64,000 bases of DNA, taken from Zhengitettix transpicula. Lineage: Eukaryota; Arthropoda; Insecta; Orthoptera; Tetrigidae. The notes beneath the pieces are model-generated. The model was not told the origin of the DNA, ran no database searches, and was given only the letters and a program-made list of their open reading frames with translations. The stretch lies in the NCBI GenBank assembly GCA_037074705.1, contig CM073590.1, positions 243,455,601-243,519,600 of the forward strand, written 5' to 3'. How positions within the stretch are numbered: position 1 is the first letter of the stretch; each line of letters opens with the position of its first letter. Made by a program: the position numbers and the translations under genes. Of this stretch, positions 1 to 10,840 are shown piece by piece.

Positions 1-560
1 GCCTGTTTGGTAATCGCCGATCCTGTGCTTTTATAGATCACTCGAGGGTAGCGCGGCTGCAAAGGACAAAGGAGCAACCTCAATTAATACCATATTATTT
101 TATTATAAGGAAGGATGAGATATTTCTTTTATTTCAAGCTTTACAATATTTAATATTATAATTTAATTAGAATCTGTAGTCCGGACATTGGGGTGTAATG
201 GCGTTCCCAGATGTTTATGACGAGGAACATAACTCACGTGCTCACTCACTACGATTGTTCGGCAACGCTACTTGTCCCGCCACGTTCATTTTTAAGCGTT
301 CTGAATAATCGCACTACATATATATATATATATTTTCATATAACCACGCGACAAATTAAAAATATGATTACGTTTATTTTATTCAGCAGTCAGTATGTAC
401 AATCCCTTCTTACCATCCTCTTAGTTTCAAATTCTTGTTTATTAAATAACAAGATAACCGAAATCAGACAATGGCTGGTGTCTGAAACAACTACGACAAG
501 ATATTTACGTTTACGACGCTTGAAATGTACTGTGTTGAGTATTCAATAATTTCGTTGTAA
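1..560. other. AT-rich stretch, no gene recognised
   Basis: AT-rich DNA with a short (TA)n tract near 316-332. The longest open frames (about 110 codons) have no recognisable domain and low-complexity Tyr/Ile runs. Nothing else is supported. Confidence 0.6.
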
Positions 561-561
561 C

Positions 562-592
562 CTGAAGAAAGAGACAAAGGCTGTTGAAACGT
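562..592 (+). other. CTGANGA...GAAACG module, copy at 0.56 kb
   Basis: Reads CTGAAGA, a 17-base spacer, then GAAACGTC. This is the same arrangement seen about 25 times in the window (see findings). It resembles the conserved core blocks of hammerhead ribozymes associated with Penelope-like elements. This copy shows no convincing spacer stem and may be decayed. Confidence 0.4.
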
Positions 593-663
593 CTTGTGGT
601 ATTTATTTTTAAAATTAAATTTACATATGTTTTTCAAATTAATTACGAGAAAGATTAGCGAAA

Positions 664-860
664 CACGGACAAAAGGAGTGATGATGTAAATACCACTCAA
701 CAATTACGGAGACCTTTCTTCAGGTGCAACTGACTTGTGCAGTTGTGTCGCTCTAGGGTCTTTTTTTTTTTAGTTTTCTTAGCCCCGTGAAGGAACAAGG
801 TTTCCAGAAACGTTGTGTGGTGTTTATTTCGTCGCTTCTTTTGTCTGTATTTGGCTATAT
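664..860. repeat. Foldback (inverted) repeat carrying the CTGANGA...GAAACG module
   Basis: The left arm (about 664-728) and right arm (about 784-855) are imperfect inverted copies. Each contains a run like GACAAAAG(A/G)AGYGA, then a TAAAYACCAC box, then the module. The right arm reads TGAAGGA, a hairpin GGAA/TTCC, then GAAACGTTGTGTGG. In the left arm the GAAACG block has mutated. The centre holds CAACTGACTTGTGCAGTTG, itself a small hairpin. I infer a terminal piece of a Penelope-like element or a derived foldback; no protein-coding part is attached. Confidence 0.45.
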
Positions 861-1446
861 TTCTCATAGTGCTATTTATTTTTCTCTCTGGCTGACTTAG
901 TTAATTTATTATTTAATAATTTTAAAATATAAATGATGTTTTACCGGTATTATTCTATATAATTACTTTTTTAAGTTTTGTTTGGATTTAATTTCCTCTA
1001 AAAAATTACAAGAACTCGTGTCATTTAATCCTGCACCGAAAAAAATATTTTTTTTTCGTTCTTTTCAATTCTTTCGGTTAAATGATTGTTTTTTCTTATG
1101 GTGTATGCCATAATCTTATCTGATACAAATACGTCTGTATTTATATCTAGAGTATGCAGAGGACAAAGAGTGGTTAATAGAGAGAGGTTTTAATTGCAGC
1201 CGACACCTTTCACTGCGACGTCTGAAGTCATAGCCTAGAAATAGCCTCCTTCACCACCCACCCGGTATTTCCTTTCCTGGAAACACATACATCTACTTAT
1301 TTTAAATTCATGTGTAGGTAAATTACCCTTTGTCATGATGCGAGTATCTTTTCCGTAGATCGGACTCAACACCTTTTTTTACTGCATAAAAAAAATTTAT
1401 TGCAGTTTTCCAGTCACTATGTCAAATTTATTAATAAAATTGTCAG
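861..1446. other. AT-rich spacer, nothing recognised
   Basis: No open frame with a recognisable domain, no tandem repeat and no tRNA-like fold. A short GC-richer patch near 1200-1270 shows no motif I can name. Confidence 0.5.
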
Positions 1447-1454
1447 ACTCGTGA

Positions 1455-2019
1455 TTTCAAGGAAGACTTCGGGAGAATTCTCTCACAGGAGAACCTTTTC
1501 AGAGAGCTCTGGCGGAGGCTACCTTTGGGGATGCCTTCACATCTCTCTGGTTTTTTTTTGAACTGAGGTTCGCTCATGCCGAGGCACCTCGGCCTTTTTT
1601 TTGCGAGGTGTATGTTCCGGGGTCGCAGACCTTGGGGCATACGGTAAGAGATGTTCACTGTTCCTGTTGGAATAGTCGGCCAGCTGCCTCCTAAACCGGT
1701 CAAGGCACGGCGAGGGGATAGCTGCGACCCAACAGCAAACCCCTCTCCCGCCATCCAGGTAAGGGCGTGGGACAAGTACCCAATGCCCGACCTACCTGAT
1801 GCAGGTTTTTCTAGGTTTTTCCCTGTATCACTTTTAGGCGAATTGCGGGGTAGGGTACTTAAACCTTAGCCCGGGGGCCCTAGTTAACCCTTGGCTACCT
1901 TCGTCTACCCTTCCGCATCCCCCCTTTCAAATCCCTTTCCTATGCTATAAGATGGGAGTTGCCACTATGTGGATTACCCTATACATAACCTGGCTACACC
2001 TAATAATAATAATAAAAAA
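1455..2019 (+). mobile_element. Fam-R retroposon, copy 1 (complete, with target-site duplication)
   Basis: Fam-R is a dispersed element of about 0.55 kb. In sense orientation it has a 5' hairpin related to CTGCGAGAG...CTCTCGCAG, a CCGAGGYRCCTCGG palindrome, a core with GGCCAGCTGCCTCCTAAAC and GACAAGTACCCAATG, and a 3' end GTAGCCTGTTACCCT followed by A-rich sequence. This copy ends in a variant tail, (TAA)n then A7. The flanks share ACTCGTGA (1447-1454 and 2020-2027), a target-site duplication as expected for target-primed reverse transcription. Frames of 70-130 codons recur between copies on both strands but match no known domain, so I treat the element as non-coding. It could be a SINE-like element or the 3' part of an unidentified LINE. 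Confidence 0.75.
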
Positions 2020-2267
2020 ACTCGTGAATTACACACATTATAATCAACATAAATATATTCCTTAGTTCCGTCTTCAGCTTATATAATTTTCCCGGTTATT
2101 TCATAAAAGGTTATACTGTTGGACAGTTCTGAATACGATACTTAAGTTCAGTTTATAAAACAGCAATGCACCTGTCTGAGGATGCGCCATTTACCTGTGC
2201 CCGCAAACTGATTAAAACAAAATTTAAATTAATAGAGAGCGTAATTTTTCCCGACGCATATTCTGTG

Positions 2268-2396
2268 TAAAGAGTTCTCGGGTTTCCTGTCGGGTAACGT
2301 GATTAGTTAAACACAACGTTTTTATGGCTGGTACCGCCATCTACATATTTTAAGATGGCGGTGTCGTTACCCGACCAGTAACCCGAGAACTCTTTA
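2268..2396. mobile_element. 129-bp hairpin MITE
   Basis: The ends are inverted: TAAAGAGTTCTCGGGTT on the left (from 2268) and AACCCGAGAACTCTTTA on the right (to 2396). Complementarity continues inward through CGGGTAACG/CGTTACCCG for about 32 bp with a few mismatches. A second, inner hairpin pairs ACCGCCATCT with AGATGGCGGT (about 2333-2361). There is no coding capacity. The structure is that of a foldback MITE; the transposase family that mobilised it cannot be told from the termini alone. Confidence 0.75.
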
Positions 2397-4320
2397 TAAA
2401 AAATTTGAATTATTTAATTTTATGTTCCGATACCCCCAATTTTTATCGTAGTCCTGGCCGCGTCCAGTAGATCTGCCTTGACGAACTTCAGAACAGATTC
2501 AGCATACTTCACTCTGACGTCATCCGGCGTGCGACCATTCTCCCAGAACAGAGTCCGCGGAATTTACATAAAATTATAATGAACACACAAATATTAGTCA
2601 AAAGAACAATTACTTAACGATTAAATAAGTAACAATATTCACAAAAGATTTAATATTTATTTTTATCGTTGACAATTCAAATAATTTACTTAAATATCCT
2701 TGCATGTTTTAATAAATATAATCAACAATATTGAGACTTCTCCTTTCTTTACTACGAGTAGTCGACATCTTTCACACTTACCAAATACTCGCCTCGATAT
2801 TTTCAGCTGCCTCCGTGAAAAGATTTTCGTGCCTTTATAATTATTTAAAACTATTTTTCTACGCTGCTAATCCTCCATGCACGATTATTCTCTTTGCCTC
2901 TCTCTAAAGATAACACACTGTAGAGAATTATTTTTGTGGGCTGGGTTTTTACGTTAAATCAAAAAATTATTGACCATTTAAAGAAATTTTTATATAAGTT
3001 TATTACAGTTAAGCATGAAAAACTCTTATCTCAGGCACCACATAGAAGAGATCTGCTGCCCGTACCAAACACGTGCTGCTATTCTGTGTTGTGTTGCCTG
3101 CTGTAGCTCTCGTACCGACGTCTCCGTATCTCACAGCCGGCAGAACGGGTTAAGTGCAGTGATGACTTTAGTCAGGACCACTGCAAGGCGTCGACTCAGG
3201 GGTTGACCACTGTCTAAGGCGTCGACTCAGGGGTTGATTGCTGGCAAGCCGTCGTAGTAAAGTGTGTGGCTTCGATGAACTCTTCACTAACAAATTGTGG
3301 CCCCTTTCTCAACACGATTCTGCCTCGGACTATATCAGAGATGTAAACTTGGAAAAGTTTACATCAGAGCTCGTGAGATTTGTAGATGGGTGACACTTAA
3401 AACGTAACGCAATATGGAGCCTCTCTTAATGACATCCACCAGCTGCGGTGAGCGCAGAACAACTGCCCCCCAGTTTCAGAAGCTTATCTTATTATAGCCT
3501 CCCATTCTTTTACTTTTTTTTTCATTATTAGAAAACTTGGTCGAAATGTCAGTGTCATTGATTCTTCCATCGTTACAAGAGTTATAGCATGCAGCTGCAG
3601 TTCCGTAGTCAACAATGGCCAACTATTCTGTCATGTTGAGGCCAACAATCGAGACAGGACACGAAAAATTACTTGGATGGAAATATTTATCTCCTCCACC
3701 CCCACGCACGTGCACGATCTCGAATTCTCCAAGCCACAGCAAACATCACTTGCGAAGACAAAGCAAAACTAAACCAAAATACACAGCTGTCAGAGGTGAC
3801 CCATGCACCCGCTTCAGAATACGATCTTAACGTCGCGTATACATTGAATTATCGCACACACTCAATATTAACGCAAGCAACTAAAACTATATTTCTAAAT
3901 CAGTTTCAGTAACGTACGTGACGTTACTGTAATGTGATTTTATATATATTTTTTAAAAAAAATAGCCTAAGTTATTCAAATCCCGCGAGGCAAGCAAAGA
4001 TAATTCCCTGATCAGAGATACTGCACTTATCAGACGTGATTGTCCTTGATCCCTCGCTTTGCCTTATGAATTAAATTTACACATTTTAACAAACTGGCTG
4101 AAAATGCCGCCGCGTCACACAACTACAATTGTAACTTTTCGTTTTTCCCTTTCCTTTGGGTGAATTCATTCTACCCCCCACCCTCCTACTCTTACCATAA
4201 TTTTCCCAAACACGTTAAATCTCAGATTATTTCCTTCATTTATATGCAGCTGTTATGTAACAGACCTGGGAAAACAGGTGATGTATCAAAGACTGATTGC
4301 ACAACGAATGTAAAGAGGGT
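2397..4320. other. Spacer with no supported gene
   Basis: Contains a 22-bp direct repeat around GGCGTCGACTCAGGGGTTGA (near 3185 and 3218) and no other clear structure. Open frames at 3015-3206 and 3615-3912 are short, overlap in different frames and lack any recognisable domain. The stretch 3000-3480 is somewhat GC-richer than its surroundings. Confidence 0.5.
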
Positions 4321-4344
4321 ACACACACACACACACACACACAC
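4321..4344. repeat. (AC)12 microsatellite
   Basis: Uninterrupted AC dinucleotide tract. Confidence 0.95.
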
Positions 4345-4500
4345 GAATAATGCATAAGGTGCATCGAACAGGATTTTAATTCTCGTAAAAGAAATAAAAT
4401 TACCGTCTGTAAGACAATAAAACGAGAAATGAACAACCCCCGTATAACAGACAAAAAAAATGGAAATTAATTTTGGAAAATATAAATTTTAAAAAAAATT

Positions 4501-4530
4501 GTAGACGTTTCGATCCTGTCAAGGATCATT
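4501..4530 (-). other. Hairpin plus GAAACG module, minus strand
   Basis: On the minus strand GATCC and GGATC pair around the loop TTGACA, followed directly by GAAACGTC. This is one of the clearer stem versions of the recurrent module. Confidence 0.45.
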
Positions 4531-4585
4531 TTGTTATATCGGCCAGACCAAACGATGTTCTTTAACTAGAATTAAGGTACTGTAA
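4529..4585 (+). pseudogene. PLE GIY-YIG endonuclease remnant 1
   Basis: Translates as FCYIGQTKRCSLTRIKVL then stop. The CYIGQT...R...L.TR.K pattern is the YIG half of the GIY-YIG nuclease domain as found in Penelope-like retroelements, including the conserved Arg after the motif. Only 18 codons are open, and the upstream GIY half and the reverse transcriptase are absent. This is a fossil fragment, repeated at 4750. Confidence 0.65.
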
Positions 4586-4704
4586 AAATTTCCACCTTAT
4601 TAACATTTTCCTATTACATGTTCGTAGCTTAATCATTCTTCAACCATTGAGAAATGAACGACCCCGTTTAACAGACAAAATAAAAGAAAATAATTTTAAA
4701 AATT

Positions 4705-4745
4705 TGTAGACGTTTCGAGCAACTGTTGTGATCCTGTCAAGGATT
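4705..4745 (-). other. GAAACG module, minus strand
   Basis: The minus strand reads ATCCTTGACAGGAT (hairpin), CACAACAGTTG, then CTCGAAACGTCTAC. It is in the same position relative to the YIG remnant as the module at 4501. Confidence 0.4.
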
Positions 4746-4749
4746 ATCT

Positions 4750-4803
4750 TGTTATATCGGCCAGACCAAACGATTTTTCTTAAGTAGAATTAAAGAACTT
4801 TAA
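4750..4803 (+). pseudogene. PLE GIY-YIG endonuclease remnant 2
   Basis: Translates as CYIGQTKRFFLSRIKEL then stop. Almost the same as remnant 1, it preserves YIG, the following Gln-Thr and the Arg pair. It is a broken fragment duplicated with its flank. Confidence 0.65.
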
Positions 4804-5060
4804 AAATTTCCACCTTATTAACATTCTCCGATTACATGTTCGTAGTTTAATCATTTTTTCAATTTTAATTACACTATTACTCTATAAAGATATTATAATT
4901 TTAATAAAAGGTTAATTTCAGGAATGTTCCATATTAAGACCAACAAATTTTCTTTAAATGTCAAACAAGACATTTAAACTGTATATATGATAGTTTATTA
5001 AATCATCTCTGTTAATTAATATCTTTGTAATGTGCAGTAACTTCGTCTGTACACATTCGA

Positions 5061-5096
5061 CATTGACAAGGATCACAACGGTTCATCGAAACGTCT
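5061..5096 (+). other. GAAACG module, plus strand
   Basis: Reads CATTGACAAGGATCACAACG, then GTTCATCGAAACGTCTAG. It matches the 4705-4745 minus-strand module in content but is inverted relative to it. Together they form an inverted pair bracketing the PLE fragment. Confidence 0.4.
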
Positions 5097-5099
5097 AGA

Positions 5100-5664
5100 A
5101 ATTCTTCAAATTATTTTGTTCAAAATTAATTTCTTGAGTTACTGTTTGGTTCACGTTTATTATTATAAAAATTTGAGTCGATAATACACTTATTACAATT
5201 ACAGTACTGATTTCCTCTTGTATAACTTTTGACGTAATTTAGTAGAATATAATTAATATTTACAATGTAGTATATTTTAATTTTTTTTTAAAAAAAAAAT
5301 AGGTTCCTATTTTTTTTCTTTCTAATTGGTAACATTTATTATTTTGAAATTACAAGATGGTTGAAAAATTATCTGATTGATTTAATTTTATGTTAGAAGA
5401 TCAATAAGAGATATATACCACACATTTGTGATTATAAATACTGCGTGACACAAAAATTGTTACCGTGATATATGTTATCACCTTATTTAAACCTGATGAA
5501 AACTTTGTGTGACGACGTTAAAGTATTAAATAAATATATTTTTAAAATGTTTCAATAGGGTCTTCAAGTTACAATATTAATAAAACAGGCGAAAATAACA
5601 AATATTTATTACAATAAATGCCTCATTTATGAGCTTTAAAATATTATTTTCCGATATCGTCAGT
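5100..5664. other. AT-rich spacer with a decayed CTGATGA module
   Basis: Very AT-rich. Near 5488-5515 ACCTGATGAAAACTTTGTG is followed by GACGACGTTAAAG, a likely decayed form of the module with GAAACG altered. No coding region. Confidence 0.4.
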
Positions 5665-6637
5665 CCACGCTGTGATCAAACAGTAAGGTGAATTTATATA
5701 AGGTGAATATATAAAATATTAATTCTTTATTTATTCTTCCAAATCAATTTCATCCCCTTCAAAGTAATCCCCGTCCGTCCGATAAAACGCACTTTTTCCA
5801 ACGCTTTTTCCAGTCCTCGAAACAGTCGGAATAGTCTTTTTCCGGTACAGCCTTCAAGACCTTCTTCGATTCGGTTTTTATCTCCTCAATGGTGTCACAA
5901 CGGCGTCCCCGCATTGGCCTCTTGAGTTTAGCCAGAAGTCGCATACGGTGGTTGCGGAACGACGTGAGTCGAACGCAGTGTGACGTGGTGCATTATCATG
6001 GTGAAGGAACCAAGAGGAATTCACAGTGCACCACACCACGACTGTCAACATGACCTTGATATTCGCTGGTTCCAGGGTCTCGTCTCCAGTAATGACGCAC
6101 TTCCAGTGGTCCTGACAGTCAGACAGCAAAGTTTCACGCACCAATCGAGACATGACGCGTTTGAGACACAAAACATTCTTCAAAATGGGTTTGGGCTGAG
6201 CCAAATGATATTCCAACACCATCAGCGAGATCTCTAATTGTCCATCGACGATCTTATTGGACGTGGCCCTCGTCGGTAGACGTTGATGGTCGTCCAGAGC
6301 GCACGAGGTTCGTCTTTGAACTCGTTGTACCACTTATAAACGTTTCTTTGTGCCATAGTTTGATCACCAAAAGCCTTCAACGTGTCCGCACAAGAATATT
6401 CGTCCCACAAACAAAATTTTATGCTAGTTCTTTGATCAACAAAACCACTCATTGCAAAAATGGAAAAATTTACTTTTAGTTGTTTCCAAAAACACGTGTA
6501 ACTCAGAGATAATTAAACCTTTTAACAAACAGACGCTTGTCAAATATCATAGACAGTCCTGCCAACCTTATTTACCTGCCTTCCTAATACCCGGGAGTTT
6601 TAAATGACAATTCCACCTTACTTTTTGATCACAGTGG
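5665..6637 (-). mobile_element. mariner element M1 (internally deleted)
   Basis: About 970 bp, bounded by inverted termini CCACGCTGTGATCAAAC-AGTAAGGTG on the left and CACCTTACTTTTTGATCACAGTGG on the right, the right one followed by TA. An intact mariner is about 1.3 kb. It carries a decayed transposase on the minus strand. It shares two internal deletions with M3 (22569-26336) and is nearly identical to it in layout, so both belong to one short, non-autonomous lineage that must have moved using transposase made elsewhere. Confidence 0.85.
5731..6452 (-). pseudogene. mariner transposase, broken
   Basis: Starts MSGFVDQRTSIKF, an N-terminal helix-turn-helix of the mariner type, continuing with TLKAFGDQTMAQRNVYKWYNEF. 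A frameshift follows the Trp-Tyr-Asn-Glu-Phe segment, and the rest lies in other frames: ISLMVLEYHLAQP, then VITGDET, HHDNAPRHTA and VCDFWL. The ITGDE and HHDN acidic residues and the CDFWL Asp of the DD34D catalytic triad can all be seen. The last two are only 19 residues apart instead of 34, because of an internal deletion, and the GDE-HHDN interval is also too short. It cannot encode a working enzyme. The C-terminus ends in the Leu-Glu-Glu-stop region near 5731. Confidence 0.85.
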
Positions 6638-8302
6638 TATATCACTATATTAGATTTTATTTAATGTATTCCATTGGTCCTCGTATGAGGACTCGTCAAT
6701 ACATAAAATCACAATATAATAGAATTGGCTGCTACACATGGCTGGTACATATGATAAAAGTAACGACCTTAAGAACCACAAACAAGGGTTTATGCAAGAA
6801 CTCCTTGAATCTATTTTACATTTATAACTGAAGCACATTTACAATTTATACATTGTGTTCCAGTTGTCTTAATGCGCTGGAAGTGCAGCATTCCACAAGG
6901 ACATTGAGACTGTCAGCCTTCGGGGGGGAAATAATAAAAGAAATAATTAGGTGAAAAAAACGGGACATTTAAATTATAATTTAATTAACTTATAAACATG
7001 TTTCAATCCCTAATTTGGAACCAGCAACCGGTTTTATAAATAAATACGTTGAATTATAGACGTAAATGTTGGAAAGATATTAGCTGATAGTCAAAGATTA
7101 TAACAGCAGATGAATTACGTGCTGTGGCGAAGGCCAGAATCGTTGTGTGACGTCATCTCACAGCTCTTATTGACCGGCGGCGCTAACATCGGTTAAGTGA
7201 AATGCATATAGTGCTCAAGTTTGTGATCCTTGAGAAACTGACGTATCCCGGTGGATCACAAGAGGACCCACAAGTCCGACAAATAAGATAAAATTATACA
7301 ATATGAGAAACAGCGCGTGAAAAATTGTAAAAGGATTAAAATATTTTGTTCTGAGGAGCAAAATGTCGTCCAGTTTCCAGACATTTTAAGAATGTTGGTT
7401 CACGGTGTGTAATAATTATAATATAGGAATTAACTAGGGTAAAAACATCTTAACATAACTTATGAAGTTAAGAAATTTTATATTATGGCACTGGGGGCCA
7501 TGAAGGGAGCCTGGAAGAGGCTGCAAATAACATAAAAGTAAATTACATACCAGTAACTAAAGAAGATCGTAGAGATTGGGCCTTATCAAATTTGAAACTG
7601 TTAAAAGTTTTGTATATCTGGGATCTCAAGTTAATTGCAAAAATAATGTAACTGCTGAGATCCAAAGATAGTGTTATAGTTGCAAACAAGGCTATTTTTT
7701 TTATGGTCTTAGGGAACAATAGTGTTATAGAAAGTACTAGTGAGACCTGTATTAACATATGCACCCGAAACTTGGGTGCAGTCTGTCTGATGAAAAAAAA
7801 CACTTGGCATCTTTGTAAAAGGAGAATCCTGAGAAGCATAATATTGGGAGCGGTGAAGGAAAAGGATTTCTGGAGGAAAAGATACAATTGTGAAGTGTAG
7901 GAATTAGTTTATTGAACCAGATGCACGAACGAGACAATTTCCTGGAGTACCAGAGACAGTAAGGTAAAATTCCTCAGAGTTACTATCTGTAAACTCGTAA
8001 GTAAAGATATTGTCGTCATATTTCGAATTTCGTTCATAGTTAACAAGTATTTTCTTTATTAAAGACCCAGTAAACGAACCTGAGAAATAGTTATTTTATT
8101 GTCAAAGATCAATTGATAATGTAAATTAAAATTTATTTGCCTAAATAACGTGTGTAAATTTAATTGTTTGTGCGTTAATAAACTAATTTGTTTGCTTATT
8201 TTAAAATCTTGATTCTTATATCGTCCTATCATTTTAATATTTAAATTACTACAAATTGACGCATTAACGTGAGGCTTTAACTTTCATTCATTTGTGATTA
8301 CC

Positions 8303-8308
<6 letters not shown>
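6638..8308. other. Spacer with no supported gene
   Basis: Several short frames at 6604-6838 and 7543-7937 overlap on opposite strands and have no known domain. A GC-richer patch lies near 7120-7270. No repeat structure that I can align to the rest of the window. Confidence 0.5.

Positions 8309-8359
<51 letters not shown>
8309..8359. repeat. (TA)n microsatellite, LTR insertion target
   Basis: About 51 bp of uninterrupted TA immediately left of the TGTA...TACA element at 8360. A second TA tract, 9501-9513, lies at the other side, so the element sits inside the microsatellite. Confidence 0.95.
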
Positions 8360-8362
<3 letters not shown>

Positions 8363-9498
8363 AATACCCAGTTAAGAAGGACATTAATTTTGTTCTTATT
8401 TCATCATATTTGTTTACCAACTCAGACTGGGGATTCTTGAGTGGTTTGTATATAAAAAAAGATAATAATTAAATGATGGATAAGCGCCTCTTAGACAAGG
8501 GGAGGACTATAATTGGACGTTTAGCGGCTCTTACAGCTAATGGTTTTGACAGACATTGGGACGAAACCCTAAATTCATAATGACAGAAGTTTTATGGACA
8601 TCCAATGATATTAAAAGGAAATGTTTATTTTAATTGTATTGAGGGGCTCTCGGAGCGTGTGAAAGCCAACAGTTGGTGTTTGTTTGGCGAACGTGGAAAC
8701 AAGGAATATTCTGGAGAGGGGGAAGCAGATAAAAGTTAGTTGGACAGGAGACCTCAAGGGAGGAGGACGTGGATGAAAGTTAGTGTGGTGTCAGAGTTGG
8801 ACAGGAGACCTCAAATGAGATGGACGTGGAGTGTGGTGTCAGACTTGGAACGAGAAAGATATAGGAGTTGAAATGTAGACCGCAAAGGAGGAGGACGTGG
8901 AGGCGGTGATAAATTTTCGGTCAAAGTGAACGGTGGCCGTGCCTAAAAATAAAATAAACATTTTAGTCCATGCAAGCTTTCAGGAGTCGGTAAATCAAAA
9001 AGGATAAAGTGAATGTGTGTGTGAAGCGTGGGTGTGAAAGTCTGTGCACAGAAGGACATTGTAGAGTAAAGAGCATTCCTGAAAAAACCCAAATAAAATT
9101 GTAAGGAATAAATTCTGTAAATTGTTTAATAAGGGTATTCAGTCAGATTTCGTTTTCATTTTATTTTATTGCATTGTTTAAATTGTAAATTTTAGTTTTC
9201 CGTTTCCTTATCAACCCAGTAAAGATCCTGGGGTACAGAGGCTGATTTAAGAAATGTAACTGGATTATTAGTGTAATTTATTTGTTGAGGTAAAAGGATA
9301 TAAAAATATACAGAGATTTTCTTGAGTTGTATTCTAGATTAATAAAATTGTTTTGTTTAATAAAATTTAATAACTTGTTTAATTTAAATTCCTATAATCA
9401 GAATTATCTATAGTTTGTGTATTGAATGGGAGCAAATTAATTAATTTTCAAGTTTCAAAATAAATTTAAAAATAATTATCAATAAGTTGGGTATTACA
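8360..9498. mobile_element. LTR-X1: solo-LTR-like element, 1.14 kb
   Basis: Begins TGTAATACCCA and ends TGGGTATTACA, an 11-bp perfect inversion with TG...CA tips as in retrotransposon LTRs. A second member lies at 54865-55966 and shares the start (TGTAATAACCAG..AAGAAGGAC), the middle (GTTTGTTTGGCGAACGTGG) and the segment TCCTTATCAACCCAGTAAAG. Internal short tandem repeats (ACAGGAGACCTCAA units near 8740-8870) are present. No gag or pol coding is visible, so a solo LTR is the simplest reading. A TIR DNA transposon is the alternative. Orientation is uncertain. Confidence 0.6.
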
Positions 9499-10420
9499 AT
9501 TTATATATATATATTCTTTGTTCTATCCAGCTTACTCTCTGTGTATGGTATGTTTGTGTTACACTCAAACTGCGCGATGAAAGCTAAACGATGTTTTTCC
9601 CTGGTGAAGAGGCAAAGCAAATTTCGTTCTCTCTCTTCACAACCGCAAAATTCTTAGAGTACAGCCTGGCCTCTTGAAAAATTAGGCTCCCAAAACGGTT
9701 CAGACCCGCAACTGACAGCATAACAAACACCTCATGTGCTTAATCCAGCGCTTCTCCCTTGCTTTACGTACGAAAATTCAATCCAAAATGAAAATATATA
9801 AACGATTCCCTCAGTCAAATCAGGATATATCGTTGCTCTCTTTATCGACGATTGCAACGTCAATCTTTGTGTAACGCACAGAAATTTATTTAGGGAGAAA
9901 TAAGTTTTATTAATTTTCAAGAACCTTCTGATTCGGTATCGAAGACTTCAAACTCCCCCGGCCTAGCGGCGCCTCGCTCCTAAAGCAGCCATGAGCTGGA
10001 CAGTCAGTAGCTACTCCAGTTACAGTACCGGATCGGGCGATTTAGACACAACAGCGCATGCGCACTTTACCCTTTCATCCTCCATTGCGCCACACGTAAA
10101 GCTCGACAAACTGCTTGCCATGTGTGTGTTACGATGCCGAGAGCACAAGGAAACAACAGCCTCTCGTCCCCGTGCTGTGACACAGAGCATCAGGCGACAT
10201 AGCCAAAGAAATCGAAATAAATTCCATCTATTCATTAATTATAAATCTTATTTTATAATACTTTACATTTTCAAAAAAAAATAATAATCGTTGATTTTTT
10301 GGTAGAATAAAAAAATTCACAGTCTAAGTTTATTTTAAAGAAAATAAAAAATCAACCCGCTCGATCCTGAATGCAAAACCAGTTAGTTGCTTATTCCGAA
10401 AATTAACTTTATTTAAAATA
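9499..10420. other. Spacer; contains an NRF-1-like palindrome
   Basis: No recognisable gene. GCGCATGCGC at about 10056-10065, in a GC-richer patch (9950-10170), matches the core of the NRF-1 binding site found in animal promoters. The 97-codon frame starting 9991 (MSWTVSSYSSYSTGSG...) has no known domain. Whether this patch is a promoter cannot be decided from sequence alone. Confidence 0.3.
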
Positions 10421-10840
10421 TTTATTCTTTTATTGACACTACGACCCAATGTGAGTTTTGGCCTTATTAACAATTTTCTTCCATTCCGCCCTCTCCTGTG
10501 TCAAGTCTCCGCCATCCTCTTACTTTCATGGTTTGTTATATCCTTCTCGATGTCGTCTACCCATCTTATCCGGGGTCTCCCCCTTTTCCTCCTCCCAATT
10601 GGCTTCCAGTCCATAATCCGTCTAGGTTGTTCTGCTTTCATCCATCCTAAGTACGTGTCTCCATCCAGGCCAACCTTCTGCTCTTGATGTCCTTGTTCTC
10701 TGTTTGTTCTAATTCTCCATTGGTACATACAGGTCCTTCTCCGTATCTTGCGTTCAAATATTCTGAGTAAGTTCGTATCAGTATTATTAAGGGTCCACGT
10801 GTCACAGCTGTGTATCACTACGGGTGTCATAAGTGCTTAA
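10420..10840 (-). pseudogene. 3' end of a non-LTR retrotransposon ORF2 (LINE)
   Basis: The minus-strand frame reads SCDTWTLNNTDTNLLRIF ERKIRRR, then IGRRKRGRPRIRWVDDIEKD. This is the C-terminal tail of LINE ORF2 proteins, where GRRRRGRPR.RW.DD is typical of RTE-like and related clades. A frameshift follows, and the frame continues as ERAEWKKIVNKAKTHIGS then stop near 10438, with A-rich sequence after it. The reverse-transcriptase core is missing, so this is a 5'-truncated copy. A related, differently broken tail lies at 59220-59470. Confidence 0.75.

Larger units (their letters stand above)
4424..4866 (+). mobile_element. Tandemly duplicated Penelope-like element fragment
   Basis: Two direct copies, 4424-4649 and 4650-4866, share AACRACCCCCGT/ACCCCGTTTAACAGACAAA-type starts, a minus-strand GAAACGTCTAC module, a GIY-YIG coding remnant, and a tail CCACCTTATTAACATT...ATTACATGTTCGTAG. 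The unit length is about 220 bp. PLEs encode a reverse transcriptase fused to a GIY-YIG endonuclease and often carry such modules in their terminal repeats. Only the endonuclease scrap and terminal sequence survive here. Confidence 0.6.

Noticed and set aside
1443..1869. Open frames of 70-130 codons that recur in many places with similar peptides (for example MSHALPWMAGEEF and NPWLPSSTLPHPPFQIP)
   Set aside because: They lie on both strands of Fam-R and recur only because the DNA repeats. Frames are broken differently in each copy and show no domain.
8360..9498. LTR-X1 as a DNA transposon with TIRs
   Set aside because: The 11-bp inverted ends would allow it. However, TG...CA tips, homology to X2 whose ends match less well, and the ATAT context shared with LTR-Y and LTR-Z favour an LTR. 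Not fully excluded.
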